Under the pieces are notes generated by a model that saw only the letters and a list, made by a program, of their open reading frames with translations, searched no databases and had not been told where the DNA came from. From positions 1 to 5,451 of the forward strand of contig MNYA01000024.1 of NCBI GenBank assembly GCA_001872985.1: DNA of 5,451 nucleotides, written 5' to 3'. The stretch is from a bacterium CG2_30_54_10. GTDB lineage: Bacteria > Muiribacteriota > Ozemobacteria > Ozemobacterales > Ozemobacteraceae. The first letter of the stretch is position 1; the number at the start of each line of letters is the position of its first letter. Positions 1 through 5,363 of this stretch are shown piece by piece. The translations under genes and the position numbers were made by a program.

Positions 1-1002
1 TTCACCTCCACCTGGATCCACCAAGCTTCTCTTACGCTTTTCGAGGGAAACATGTCCGAAAGCCTTTCGGCGATTCTTCCCGTTTTCTTTTCGATGCTTC
101 TGGGCTTGGCCCTTCTTCACCTTCTCGCGAAGTATTTCTACCTCGCTAGTTGGCAAGCCTCGCTTGAGGCGGTTGAGAACCAGGTATTGGGCCTTGAGTG
201 GATTCGCCGGGCGCTAATTCTTCCGATGCGGTTCTTCGCGGAAGACTTCCGGGTTGTAGCTGTAAAGGAAATCACTGTTTTCCTGCGCGATCCCGCGATT
301 TTTTCACAGATTTTCATGATGGCCGCTATCGTTTTCGTCTACGGCTATAATTTGACGATCATTCCGTTGAAGGATCTTCCATCGCTCTACTCCGGCGAAA
401 TCAGCGATTCAATGGTCTTTTTCAACGGCCCTTTCATCGGGTTCATCCTGGCAGCGCTAGGGATGCGTTTCGTATACCCATCGATCAGCCTCGAAGGCCG
501 TGCCTTCTGGGCGGTAAAGGCTTCCCCGATACAGCCATCCAGGCTTTTGAAGGTGAAATTTTTTCTGTATCTCGTTCCGACTCTTTTTCTTGGATTCGGC
601 CTGTGCTTCATTTCTAACCGGATTTTCCAGGTTTCGAACGGTCTTCTGTATTGGCTGAGCTTTCTGAATGTCGGGTTGATGGCCCTGGTGATAACGGCAC
701 TGGCAATCGGCCTTGGAGCCTTGTATGCCCGGTTCGATGCCGACAACCCGCTGAAAATTGCCGGGTCATTCGGCGGGTTCGTTTTCATGGTACTTTCAGC
801 GGTCTATGTCATGAATCTTTTGGTTCTCGAATCCTACCCTTTGTTCAGGCTTTATTTCATCCGTTTCTATCCGCTAACCCAGGCTTCAGGAAAAATTCTG
901 GTTCTGCTCTCATTTTTCCTGCTGCTGGTCTGTACCGTTCTTTGGGTGTATATTCCACTGTCACAGGGAAAGGAAGCCATCGAGCGGTATGAGCCAGATT
1001 GA
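1..1002 (+). CDS. ABC exporter permease, 3' part (5' end outside window)
   Basis: Membrane-spanning half of an ABC exporter; the substrate cannot be read from sequence. The frame is open from base 1. The ATG at 52 has a GAGG-like site before it, but family members are usually near 500-600 residues, so I take 52 as an internal Met and the N-terminal half as missing. Counting from that Met, hydrophobic segments lie at about 7-29, 83-105, 122-143, 168-190, 198-226, 237-260 and 277-302. Conserved-looking pieces are the cytoplasmic FLRDP stretch (77-81), SLEGRAFW (146-153) and the later FDADNPLKIAGSFGG stretch; I recall these from the putative ABC exporter permease family (Pfam ABC_export type). 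The stop overlaps the ATPase start by 14 bases, which supports translational coupling. Family call is from memory of motifs, fairly sure; function beyond export is unknown. Confidence 0.82.
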   Translation, partial: FTSTWIHQASLTLFEGNMSESLSAILPVFFSMLLGLALLHLLAKYFYLASWQASLEAVENQVLGLEWIRRALILPMRFFAEDFRVVAVKEITVFLRDPAIFSQIFMMAAIVFVYGYNLTIIPLKDLPSLYSGEISDSMVFFNGPFIGFILAALGMRFVYPSISLEGRAFWAVKASPIQPSRLLKVKFFLYLVPTLFLGFGLCFISNRIFQVSNGLLYWLSFLNVGLMALVITALAIGLGALYARFDADNPLKIAGSFGGFVFMVLSAVYVMNLLVLESYPLFRLYFIRFYPLTQASGKILVLLSFFLLLVCTVLWVYIPLSQGKEAIERYEPD

Positions 1003-1825
1003 GGCCGTTAGCGATCCGGTTGGCGATCGGGTTGGCAAGCCCGTTGCCGAGCCCGTAATTATCCTCAAGGATATCCGGAAAAAGTACGGCGAGTTCGAGG
1101 CGTTGAAAGGGGTCAACCTCGAGATCGGGCGGGGAGAAATGTTCGGGTTTCTTGGCCCGAATGGCGCAGGGAAGACGACGTTGATCCGCATCCTGACTGG
1201 TATCATCAAACCAACAGCCGGCGCCGTCCTGATATGCGGGCACGACCTGCTTGCCGCTCCCGACCTTGCGAAGGGGTGCCTGGGTTACGTTCCTGACAGG
1301 CCGTATCTCTACGAGAAACTCACTCCCCTTGAGTATTTCGATTTCGTGGCGGGTTTGTATTCGATTCCCCACCCTGATGTCCTAAAGCGTGGCGAAGAAA
1401 TGCTGCGGATGTTCACGCTCTGGGAATGGCGAAATGAGCTGATAGAAAGTTTTTCCCATGGAATGAAACAAAAGGTCGCGATGTCTTCAGCCCTTCTCCA
1501 CGACCCGGATATCATCGTCGTAGATGAGCCTACGGTCGGCCTTGACCCCAAAAGCGTAAAAATGGTGAAAGAATTCTTCAACTCTCTTGTTCAACGCGGA
1601 AAAACGATTTTTCTCACCACCCACACCCTTTCAGTTGCCGAAGACCTCTGCCATCGAATCGCGATCATACATCACGGCAATCTGGTCGCGCTTGGAAATC
1701 TCGAAAACCTTCAAAAGCTCTCCAAATCCCCAGGCTCAGACCTGGAATCGGTTTTTCTGAAAATCACCGAGGAGGAGAGCGAACTGCCTCCTCATCCATC
1801 AACCCAACCAGGCAAACTGGTGTGA
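989..1825 (+). CDS. ABC transporter ATP-binding protein (ABC-2 exporter type)
   Basis: Cytoplasmic ATPase that would power the overlapping permease. Walker A is GPNGAGKTT (residues 56-64), the signature is degenerate FSHGMKQ (155-161), Walker B is IIVVDEP (175-181) with catalytic Glu180, the D-loop is GLD (184-186) and the switch histidine is His212. The Q-loop glutamine is replaced: the segment reads YVPDRP, with Asp103 in its place, as in some ABC-2 ATPases. ATG 989 is the only plausible start, since the next in-frame Met (51) would cut the domain; an AAGGAAG site sits 12 bases upstream (970-976), slightly far. Residues 8-23 are a four-fold tetrapeptide repeat absent from typical members. 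The C-terminal tail after about 245 is polar, and its stop codon lies inside the terminal repeat of an apparent insertion, so the end is probably shortened. Confidence 0.93.
   Translation: MSQIEAVSDPVGDRVGKPVAEPVIILKDIRKKYGEFEALKGVNLEIGRGEMFGFLGPNGAGKTTLIRILTGIIKPTAGAVLICGHDLLAAPDLAKGCLGYVPDRPYLYEKLTPLEYFDFVAGLYSIPHPDVLKRGEEMLRMFTLWEWRNELIESFSHGMKQKVAMSSALLHDPDIIVVDEPTVGLDPKSVKMVKEFFNSLVQRGKTIFLTTHTLSVAEDLCHRIAIIHHGNLVALGNLENLQKLSKSPGSDLESVFLKITEEESELPPHPSTQPGKLV
1010..1057 (+). repeat. Four degenerate 12-nt tandem repeats in ATPase N-terminus
   Basis: Four codon-aligned 12-base units (1010-1021, 1022-1033, 1034-1045, 1046-1057) encode SDPV, GDRV, GKPV and AEPV. The units share a pattern close to RGCGAKCCCGTT. 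They form a short extension before the ABC domain proper begins near Ile24, and may reflect slipped-strand expansion. Confidence 0.7.
1808..1819 (+). repeat. Left flanking direct repeat (putative target-site duplication 1)
   Basis: CCAGGCAAACTG directly abuts the left terminal inverted repeat at 1820 and matches 1963-1974 (CCAAGCAAACTG) at 11 of 12 bases. It encodes part of the ATPase tail. Confidence 0.7.
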
Positions 1826-1843
1826 CCTTTGAAAGATGTGAAG

Positions 1844-1855
1844 GTTGTTAACAAC
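1844..1855. promoter_or_regulatory. Perfect 12-bp palindrome (possible operator)
   Basis: GTTGTTAACAAC is its own reverse complement and could bind a dimeric regulator. It lies inside the first insertion, 19 bases past the ATPase stop and about 335 bases before the sigma gene, so a role in regulating these genes is speculative. Confidence 0.3.
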
Positions 1856-1877
1856 TCAGGCTGTGTTTGGATGCCAG

Positions 1878-1934
1878 AAAAGTGGCGGAGGCTTGAGAGC
1901 CTTCGCAGCAGCGGATTGAAGCTGCCGGCACTTT
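1878..1934. repeat. Cloverleaf-like palindromic repeat, copy A
   Basis: Outer arms AAAGTG (1879-1884) and CACTTT (1929-1934) enclose two hairpins: 1886-1893 with 1898-1905 (8 bp including one G-U, loop TGAG), and GCAGC 1908-1912 with GCTGC 1921-1925. The first 17 bases (1878-1894) match 5307-5323 at 16 of 17 positions, and flanking GGATGCCAG resembles GGAATCCAG before copy B. This copy is more decayed than B. Confidence 0.72.
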
Positions 1935-1962
1935 GGGCCAACACATTATGCAAAGGTCACAC

Positions 1963-1974
1963 CCAAGCAAACTG
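1963..1974 (+). repeat. Right flanking direct repeat (putative target-site duplication 1)
   Basis: CCAAGCAAACTG directly follows the right terminal inverted repeat and matches 1808-1819 at 11 of 12 bases. It is also the left part of a small hairpin (CCAAGCA / TGCTTGG, 1963-1979, loop AAC). Confidence 0.7.
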
Positions 1975-2013
1975 CTTGGTAGCCCAGGGAAGTTTTCCAC
2001 TATTAAAGCGTGA

Positions 2014-2026
2014 ATACCAAATTATG
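2014..2026 (+). repeat. 13-bp direct repeat, left copy
   Basis: ATACCAAATTATG recurs exactly at 2124-2136, 110 bases away, and the pair brackets the second insertion. It starts one base after a TGA (2011-2013) that would have been the ATPase stop before insertion 1. Confidence 0.75.
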
Positions 2027-2123
2027 TATCTTCTCAATAAAGGGGGGGAGCCTTCCGTCATTCCCGCCTGCGCGGGAATGACGCATTCAAGCGCTTTCGA
2101 AGTTTCCGCGAGTTATTGAGATG
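2027..2123. mobile_element. Second miniature insertion, 97 bp, carrying a dRS3-like palindrome
   Basis: It is bracketed by the perfect 13-bp direct repeat. Near its ends are 8-bp inverted repeats, CTCAATAA (2033-2040) and TTATTGAG (2113-2120). The extreme ends also match as TATC and the complement of GATG if a 3-base indel is allowed. There is no coding capacity. The ends differ from those of insertion 1, so the two are not copies of one element. It could instead be an old recombination between short repeats. Confidence 0.52.
2056..2083. repeat. dRS3-like 28-bp palindrome
   Basis: Perfect 12-bp arms CGTCATTCCCGC (2056-2067) and GCGGGAATGACG (2072-2083) surround a CTGC loop. The core at 2060-2079 fits ATTCCC-N8-GGGAAT, the dRS3 consensus known from Neisseria, where it is a target for filamentous prophage insertion; look-alikes are dispersed in many other bacteria. 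No T-run follows, so it is not a classic terminator. Confidence 0.85.
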
Positions 2124-2136
2124 ATACCAAATTATG
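2124..2136 (+). repeat. 13-bp direct repeat, right copy
   Basis: Exact second copy of ATACCAAATTATG (2014-2026), ending 54 bases before the sigma gene start. Confidence 0.75.
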
Positions 2137-2190
2137 CTTCGAGTTTTTGCCCCTGATTTATGCGTAGATGGCTTTCCAGGTTGAGAAAGA

Positions 2191-3843
2191 ATGTATTGTT
2201 TTGAGAGCTTCCGCTGCGATCGCGAGGACTGCCCGGTTCGCCGCGGAAGAACCCGCCGATGTTGGACCTATTTTGAAGAGCTAGGAATCACCGTAACCAC
2301 CGAGGAATGTCCGTTCGCGCCCTGCTCTCGATGTCATTACAGGCTGGGGTGGGAGATCGGGCTGATCGGTGACAGCCTGTTTCCAGAGGATCAAAGCACT
2401 CCCGCTGACACCCTGACTCCCATTTCCTCGCCACTTGAAAAAGAATCTTCTTCCGCGAGGGTTTTCAACCCGCTCCCCGAGTTTTCCCCCGGACCCGGAA
2501 TCCCACCGCCTCCCGCCACCCCAATTCCAAAAGCCTCTCCAGAGCCGACATCCCCAGCATCGGCACCGGCACTCCCGTCACCGACACCAGCGCCGGCGAC
2601 GCCAGCGTTGCCGACACCAGCGCCAGCGACACCAGCGCCTGAGACACCAGCGCCAGCGACCTTTCCAGAGCCCCTGCCCATAACACCACAGCCGGCGCCG
2701 ACGCCGACGCCGATTATAGGGATTCACGATCTTTCGTTCGATTCCGAAGCGGTTGGCGCAAAGGGGCTTCGATTTTGCTGGGAAGTACTTCCATGCCCCA
2801 ATCCCAAATGCCCCGTCCGCGAACGTCAGATCATAAGGTGTTTCAAATTTTTCGAACCGAAAGGCGATGCAAAAAAGCTGGAGATCACTCACGGAACGCG
2901 GCTTTGTCGGAACTGCCATTACAAACTCGGTTGGGATTTCGGAATCATTCACGAAGGTTTGTTCGTAGATATAACGGAAAAACGAAGGATTCGGAGAAAC
3001 ATTGACGAACGGATCAAACGCCAGGGTATCGTTGAACTCTATCTCAACGAGCTTGCCAAGAAGCCGCTTTCCCGGGAAGAAGAACTCAGCCTGGCGAAGA
3101 AAATCGCCGGCGACAAGGATGCAGCAGAGTTGTTTCTGTTGGCGAATCTCAAGCTCGTCGTTCGGATTGCGGGAACATTTTCAAATCGCGGATTGAACAT
3201 AATGGATCTGATTCAGGAAGGGAACGTTGGCCTCATCAAAGCCATATCGAAATTCGACTGGACTCTCGGATACCGGTTCTCTACGTACGCAGCCTATTGG
3301 GTAAAAAATTACATGCAGATGGCGATCAGCGATCAGGTTCGCACGATAAGAGTTCCCCACCATTTATTGGCTGTCGCACACAAGATCAGGCGAGCGATTA
3401 ACGACCTGCAAGCCCAGTATTTTCGGGCGCCCACACTAAAAGAGCTGTCGGCTATCCTAATGCTCGAAGAGGAAAAAATCCTTGACGTCCTTCGCCTGAC
3501 CGAAACACCAATTTCAATTGAAGCGAAACAAAACAACGAAGACGACGAAGATGCGTCTCCGGAATACTTCCTTACGGACAATACAAGCTTGTCCCCTGAA
3601 GAAAAAGCCCTGGAAAATGCGAAATCAGAGGCCTGTCAAAAAGCCCTGGCCATGCTTCCGGACCGCCTTCGGGAAGTCGCCGAATCTTATTACGGCTTCC
3701 GCGACGAGCAGTTGAGCTTAGCCGAGATCGGGCGGCGGATGGGCATCAGCCGGGAAAGAGCTCGACAGCTTCTGGTTCAGGCTCTTGAAGAATTGAGGCA
3801 TCACGAGTTCGTGGCGAACATGAAGGATTTTTTAACACCGTAG
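2191..3843 (+). CDS. Sigma-70 family factor with duplicated N-terminal six-Cys modules
   Basis: RNA polymerase sigma factor of 550 residues, about twice its sigma core. Sigma region 1.2 is near 276-305, region 2 at 311-392 (ANLKLVVRIA, DLIQEGNVGLIKA, FSTYAAYW), region 3 and the finger at 393-470 (acidic EDDED 450-454), region 4 at 484-540 with a helix-turn-helix at 508-536 (SRERARQ). Before this are two matching modules: Cys 3, 9, 14, 24, 45, 48 and Cys 196, 202, 207, 217, 239, 242, each ending C-x2-CHY[RK]LGW. Domain 1 has an extra Cys40. Residues 65-193 are a Pro/Ala/Thr-rich linker. The modules could bind zinc or an Fe-S cluster, or sense redox; they recall the Cys-rich CWE/CP stretches of deltaproteobacterial signalling proteins. 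ATG 2191 is the first start after an in-frame TGA at 2182-2184; the ribosome site is weak (AGG 2178-2180). No anti-sigma gene is present. Confidence 0.92.
   Translation: MYCFESFRCDREDCPVRRGRTRRCWTYFEELGITVTTEECPFAPCSRCHYRLGWEIGLIGDSLFPEDQSTPADTLTPISSPLEKESSSARVFNPLPEFSPGPGIPPPPATPIPKASPEPTSPASAPALPSPTPAPATPALPTPAPATPAPETPAPATFPEPLPITPQPAPTPTPIIGIHDLSFDSEAVGAKGLRFCWEVLPCPNPKCPVRERQIIRCFKFFEPKGDAKKLEITHGTRLCRNCHYKLGWDFGIIHEGLFVDITEKRRIRRNIDERIKRQGIVELYLNELAKKPLSREEELSLAKKIAGDKDAAELFLLANLKLVVRIAGTFSNRGLNIMDLIQEGNVGLIKAISKFDWTLGYRFSTYAAYWVKNYMQMAISDQVRTIRVPHHLLAVAHKIRRAINDLQAQYFRAPTLKELSAILMLEEEKILDVLRLTETPISIEAKQNNEDDEDASPEYFLTDNTSLSPEEKALENAKSEACQKALAMLPDRLREVAESYYGFRDEQLSLAEIGRRMGISRERARQLLVQALEELRHHEFVANMKDFLTP
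2581..2660 (+). repeat. 30-nt tandem repeat in the sigma linker
   Basis: Units 2581-2610 and 2611-2640 differ at few bases and are followed by a partial third unit at 2641-2660. Each encodes PTPAPATPA[LP]; the third starts ETPAPAT. It is codon-aligned, so gain or loss of units would change linker length without breaking the frame. Confidence 0.85.
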
Positions 3844-3888
3844 TTTGTGGTAGCATGAAACGTTGCCCTCCGCCCAAAGTGAATTTTC

Positions 3889-3894
3889 AAGGAG
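3889..3894 (+). promoter_or_regulatory. Ribosome binding site of the PAD gene
   Basis: AAGGAG lies 5 bases before the ATG at 3900. This chooses 3900 over the in-frame ATG at 3855, which has no such site and would put 15 polar residues ahead of the signal peptide. Confidence 0.85.
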
Positions 3895-3899
3895 CGATT

Positions 3900-5258
3900 A
3901 TGAAGGAAGGAAGACATTTTTCGGCGTTGGTTCTTGGTTTAGCCCTGGTTTCATGTGCATTCGCGGCTTTTGCGGGCGAACTCCCCGACGGGGTTGAACG
4001 GATCAAATTTCTGGATTACAACCATGTCCCCCAGAAAGTGCTCGTCGTACAATCTTACAGCACCGGGAAATTTGTAAAAGATCTGTTCCAGGTGATCAAG
4101 GGCATCAATGAAAAGGAGGGGCTCTCCAATTCCGAGGTGATTAAGCTTCACATCGTTGGTTCCGGTGGTGATCCGATTTCATCGCTTGGAATTTCGGCTG
4201 AGGATGCGAAGAAATACGTCGAGGTCAACCCCACCTTCAAAAGCTCGGATCAATGGATCCAAGACTGCATGGAACTTTGCTCGGCAAAAATGACCGGTTC
4301 CGATCGGCTGGTTCCGGCCATCTTCGATTCCTGCCGCGGGCGCGGGCTCGGAGGTCTCCCGTCAGCACTAGCCAAACTCTGGGGCCAGGTATATTTCAAA
4401 AACCCTTCGTCATCCCAAGCGCACGGTGATTACGGCGGAAATCTCGAAGTCACCCCCTTCGACGATGTCATGGTTGCCGGAAACACCATTACCTCCCCTT
4501 GCAAGTCGTATCTCGAAAAGGCCGGCTACGCGGGCCGGATGTTCCACCCCGACACCAGGTGGCTTACCGTCGGACATATTGATGAATACCTCTCTTTCAT
4601 ACCCACAGCGCAAGCTCCGGGAGGCTACAGCATTGTCAGGGCCGATCCTCAGTTCGCCCTGGATCTCATCGCAAAAGCCCCTGAAAGCGATTTTGCCGCC
4701 CTGGACAGCAATGACCGGGATTTCCTGATTCGCGTAAAACAAACCCTCAATGCGCGAATGACCGAACCGGATGCCGGAAAAGGCTCAGAAGAAGCCGACT
4801 TCATCGAAATGAACCTCAAAATCGCGGATATCATCGAACTGAATGTCGGCGAACTGAAGAATTTCATCAGGAAGGTGAATAACGACCCGGGTCGTGAATT
4901 TGCCGAGGTTGCATGGCCCAACCTCTTCGAGGGAAGCAATGGCCCTCGCCCTTCCGGGTGCCACGCTTACCTTCCGGGGGTTGTCAACCTTACGGTCGTC
5001 GGGAATCATCTTTTAGTGCCGGCCTGCCACCTTCCGCCTTTCGACAAGATCATCGAAGCCCGCTTCCGCGCGCAGGGGAACATCGTCCACTTTATTGATG
5101 ACGAGCCCTACCACGATGCAATGGGTGAGATTCACTGCGGAACCAATGTCCTGCGTGATCCCCAGAAGCTTGTGGTGAACCCGAAACAGGTCGAAGCAGT
5201 TCAAAAGGTCAAGGAAAAATTCCGAACACTGCACGCCGTGACTGCCAAACTTCACTAA
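3900..5258 (+). CDS. Exported protein-arginine deiminase family enzyme (PAD catalytic domain)
   Basis: Predicted to hydrolyse arginine side chains in proteins to citrulline, outside the cytoplasm. The 452-residue product resembles the C-terminal catalytic domain of vertebrate PADs, not the unrelated Porphyromonas enzyme. Catalytic residues by comparison with recalled human PAD4 are Asp122 (WIQD, D350), His226 and Asp228 (VGHIDEYLSF, H471/D473) and Cys413 (EIHCGTN, C645). Substrate-binding Arg146 and Arg148 match R372/R374. Calcium site 1 looks kept (Gln121, Glu125, Leu182, Glu183), but site 2 is altered (E351 to Cys123, N373 to Gly147). The PAD N and middle domains are absent. Residues 1-25 form a signal peptide: either signal peptidase I cutting at AFA|G, or a lipobox LVSC at Cys19. 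It lies 56 bases after the sigma gene, likely in one transcript. Substrate is unknown. Confidence 0.9.
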   Translation: MKEGRHFSALVLGLALVSCAFAAFAGELPDGVERIKFLDYNHVPQKVLVVQSYSTGKFVKDLFQVIKGINEKEGLSNSEVIKLHIVGSGGDPISSLGISAEDAKKYVEVNPTFKSSDQWIQDCMELCSAKMTGSDRLVPAIFDSCRGRGLGGLPSALAKLWGQVYFKNPSSSQAHGDYGGNLEVTPFDDVMVAGNTITSPCKSYLEKAGYAGRMFHPDTRWLTVGHIDEYLSFIPTAQAPGGYSIVRADPQFALDLIAKAPESDFAALDSNDRDFLIRVKQTLNARMTEPDAGKGSEEADFIEMNLKIADIIELNVGELKNFIRKVNNDPGREFAEVAWPNLFEGSNGPRPSGCHAYLPGVVNLTVVGNHLLVPACHLPPFDKIIEARFRAQGNIVHFIDDEPYHDAMGEIHCGTNVLRDPQKLVVNPKQVEAVQKVKEKFRTLHAVTAKLH

Positions 5259-5306
5259 ATTCATTTTTCAATGCCTGCTTTGAAATGTTCTGTCGGAATC
5301 CAGCGA

Positions 5307-5363
5307 AAAAGTGGCGGCGGCTTCCAGCCGCTGCGACGCGGCAAGATGCCGCGTCCACTATTT
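5307..5363. repeat. Cloverleaf-like palindromic repeat, copy B
   Basis: Outer arms AGTGG (5310-5314) and CCACT (5355-5359), extended by A-run and T-run pairing, enclose two hairpins: 5315-5322 with 5326-5333 (8 bp, one G-U, loop TCC) and GACGCGGCA 5335-5343 with TGCCGCGTC 5347-5355 (perfect 9 bp, loop AGA). It begins 48 bases after the PAD stop; copy A begins 52 bases after the ATPase stop. This suggests a REP-like element placed at gene ends, perhaps stabilising or ending transcripts, though no T-run follows. Confidence 0.8.

Larger units (their letters stand above)
1820..1962. mobile_element. MITE-like 143-bp non-coding insertion
   Basis: The ends are perfect 12-bp inverted repeats: GTGTGACCTTTG at 1820-1831 and CAAAGGTCACAC at 1951-1962. 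A 12-bp direct repeat (11/12) abuts both ends exactly, as a target-site duplication would. No transposase is encoded, so it would need mobilisation in trans. Target duplications of 10-13 bp are known for some IS4-family groups (recalled, not checked). The left end supplies the ATPase stop codon (TGA 1823-1825). Inside are a 12-bp palindrome and a copy of the cloverleaf-like repeat that also occurs at 5307-5363. An alternative reading is a large stem with a 12-13 bp base that marks a transcript end. Confidence 0.68.
1826..2190. other. 365-base gene-free gap made of repeats
   Basis: I see no credible gene here. A 96-codon frame from a TTG at 1829 to 2119 exists, but it consists of insertion DNA and reads through the dRS3-like palindrome, giving the SVIPACAGMT peptide typical of spurious annotations over such repeats. 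The gap contains most of insertion 1, its right direct repeat, insertion 2 with its direct repeats, and about 54 bases (2137-2190) just before the sigma gene. I found no convincing sigma-70 -35/-10 pair. Confidence 0.75.

Noticed and set aside
1963..1979. 7-bp hairpin CCAAGCA/TGCTTGG as a terminator
   Set aside because: No T-run follows; its left half is the direct repeat, so the pairing may be incidental.
1829..2119. 96-codon open frame from TTG ending after SVIPACAGMT
   Set aside because: It lies wholly in insertion and repeat DNA, starts with TTG without a ribosome site, and reads through a dRS3-like palindrome that often yields false proteins.
2103..2175. Sigma-70 promoter before the sigma gene
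   Set aside because: TTGAGA and TATGCT are only 11 bases apart and no other pair has suitable spacing.
2391..2681. Gly/Ala-rich frame on the minus strand
   Set aside because: Shadow of the Pro/Ala/Thr-rich sigma linker; no independent support.
3855..3899. Upstream ATG for the PAD gene adding 15 residues
   Set aside because: No ribosome site, and it would place CPPPKVNFQ ahead of the signal peptide; ATG 3900 has AAGGAG at ideal spacing.
5262..5287. Imperfect stem after the PAD stop as a terminator
   Set aside because: AT-rich, 2-base bulge, no following T-run; too weak.
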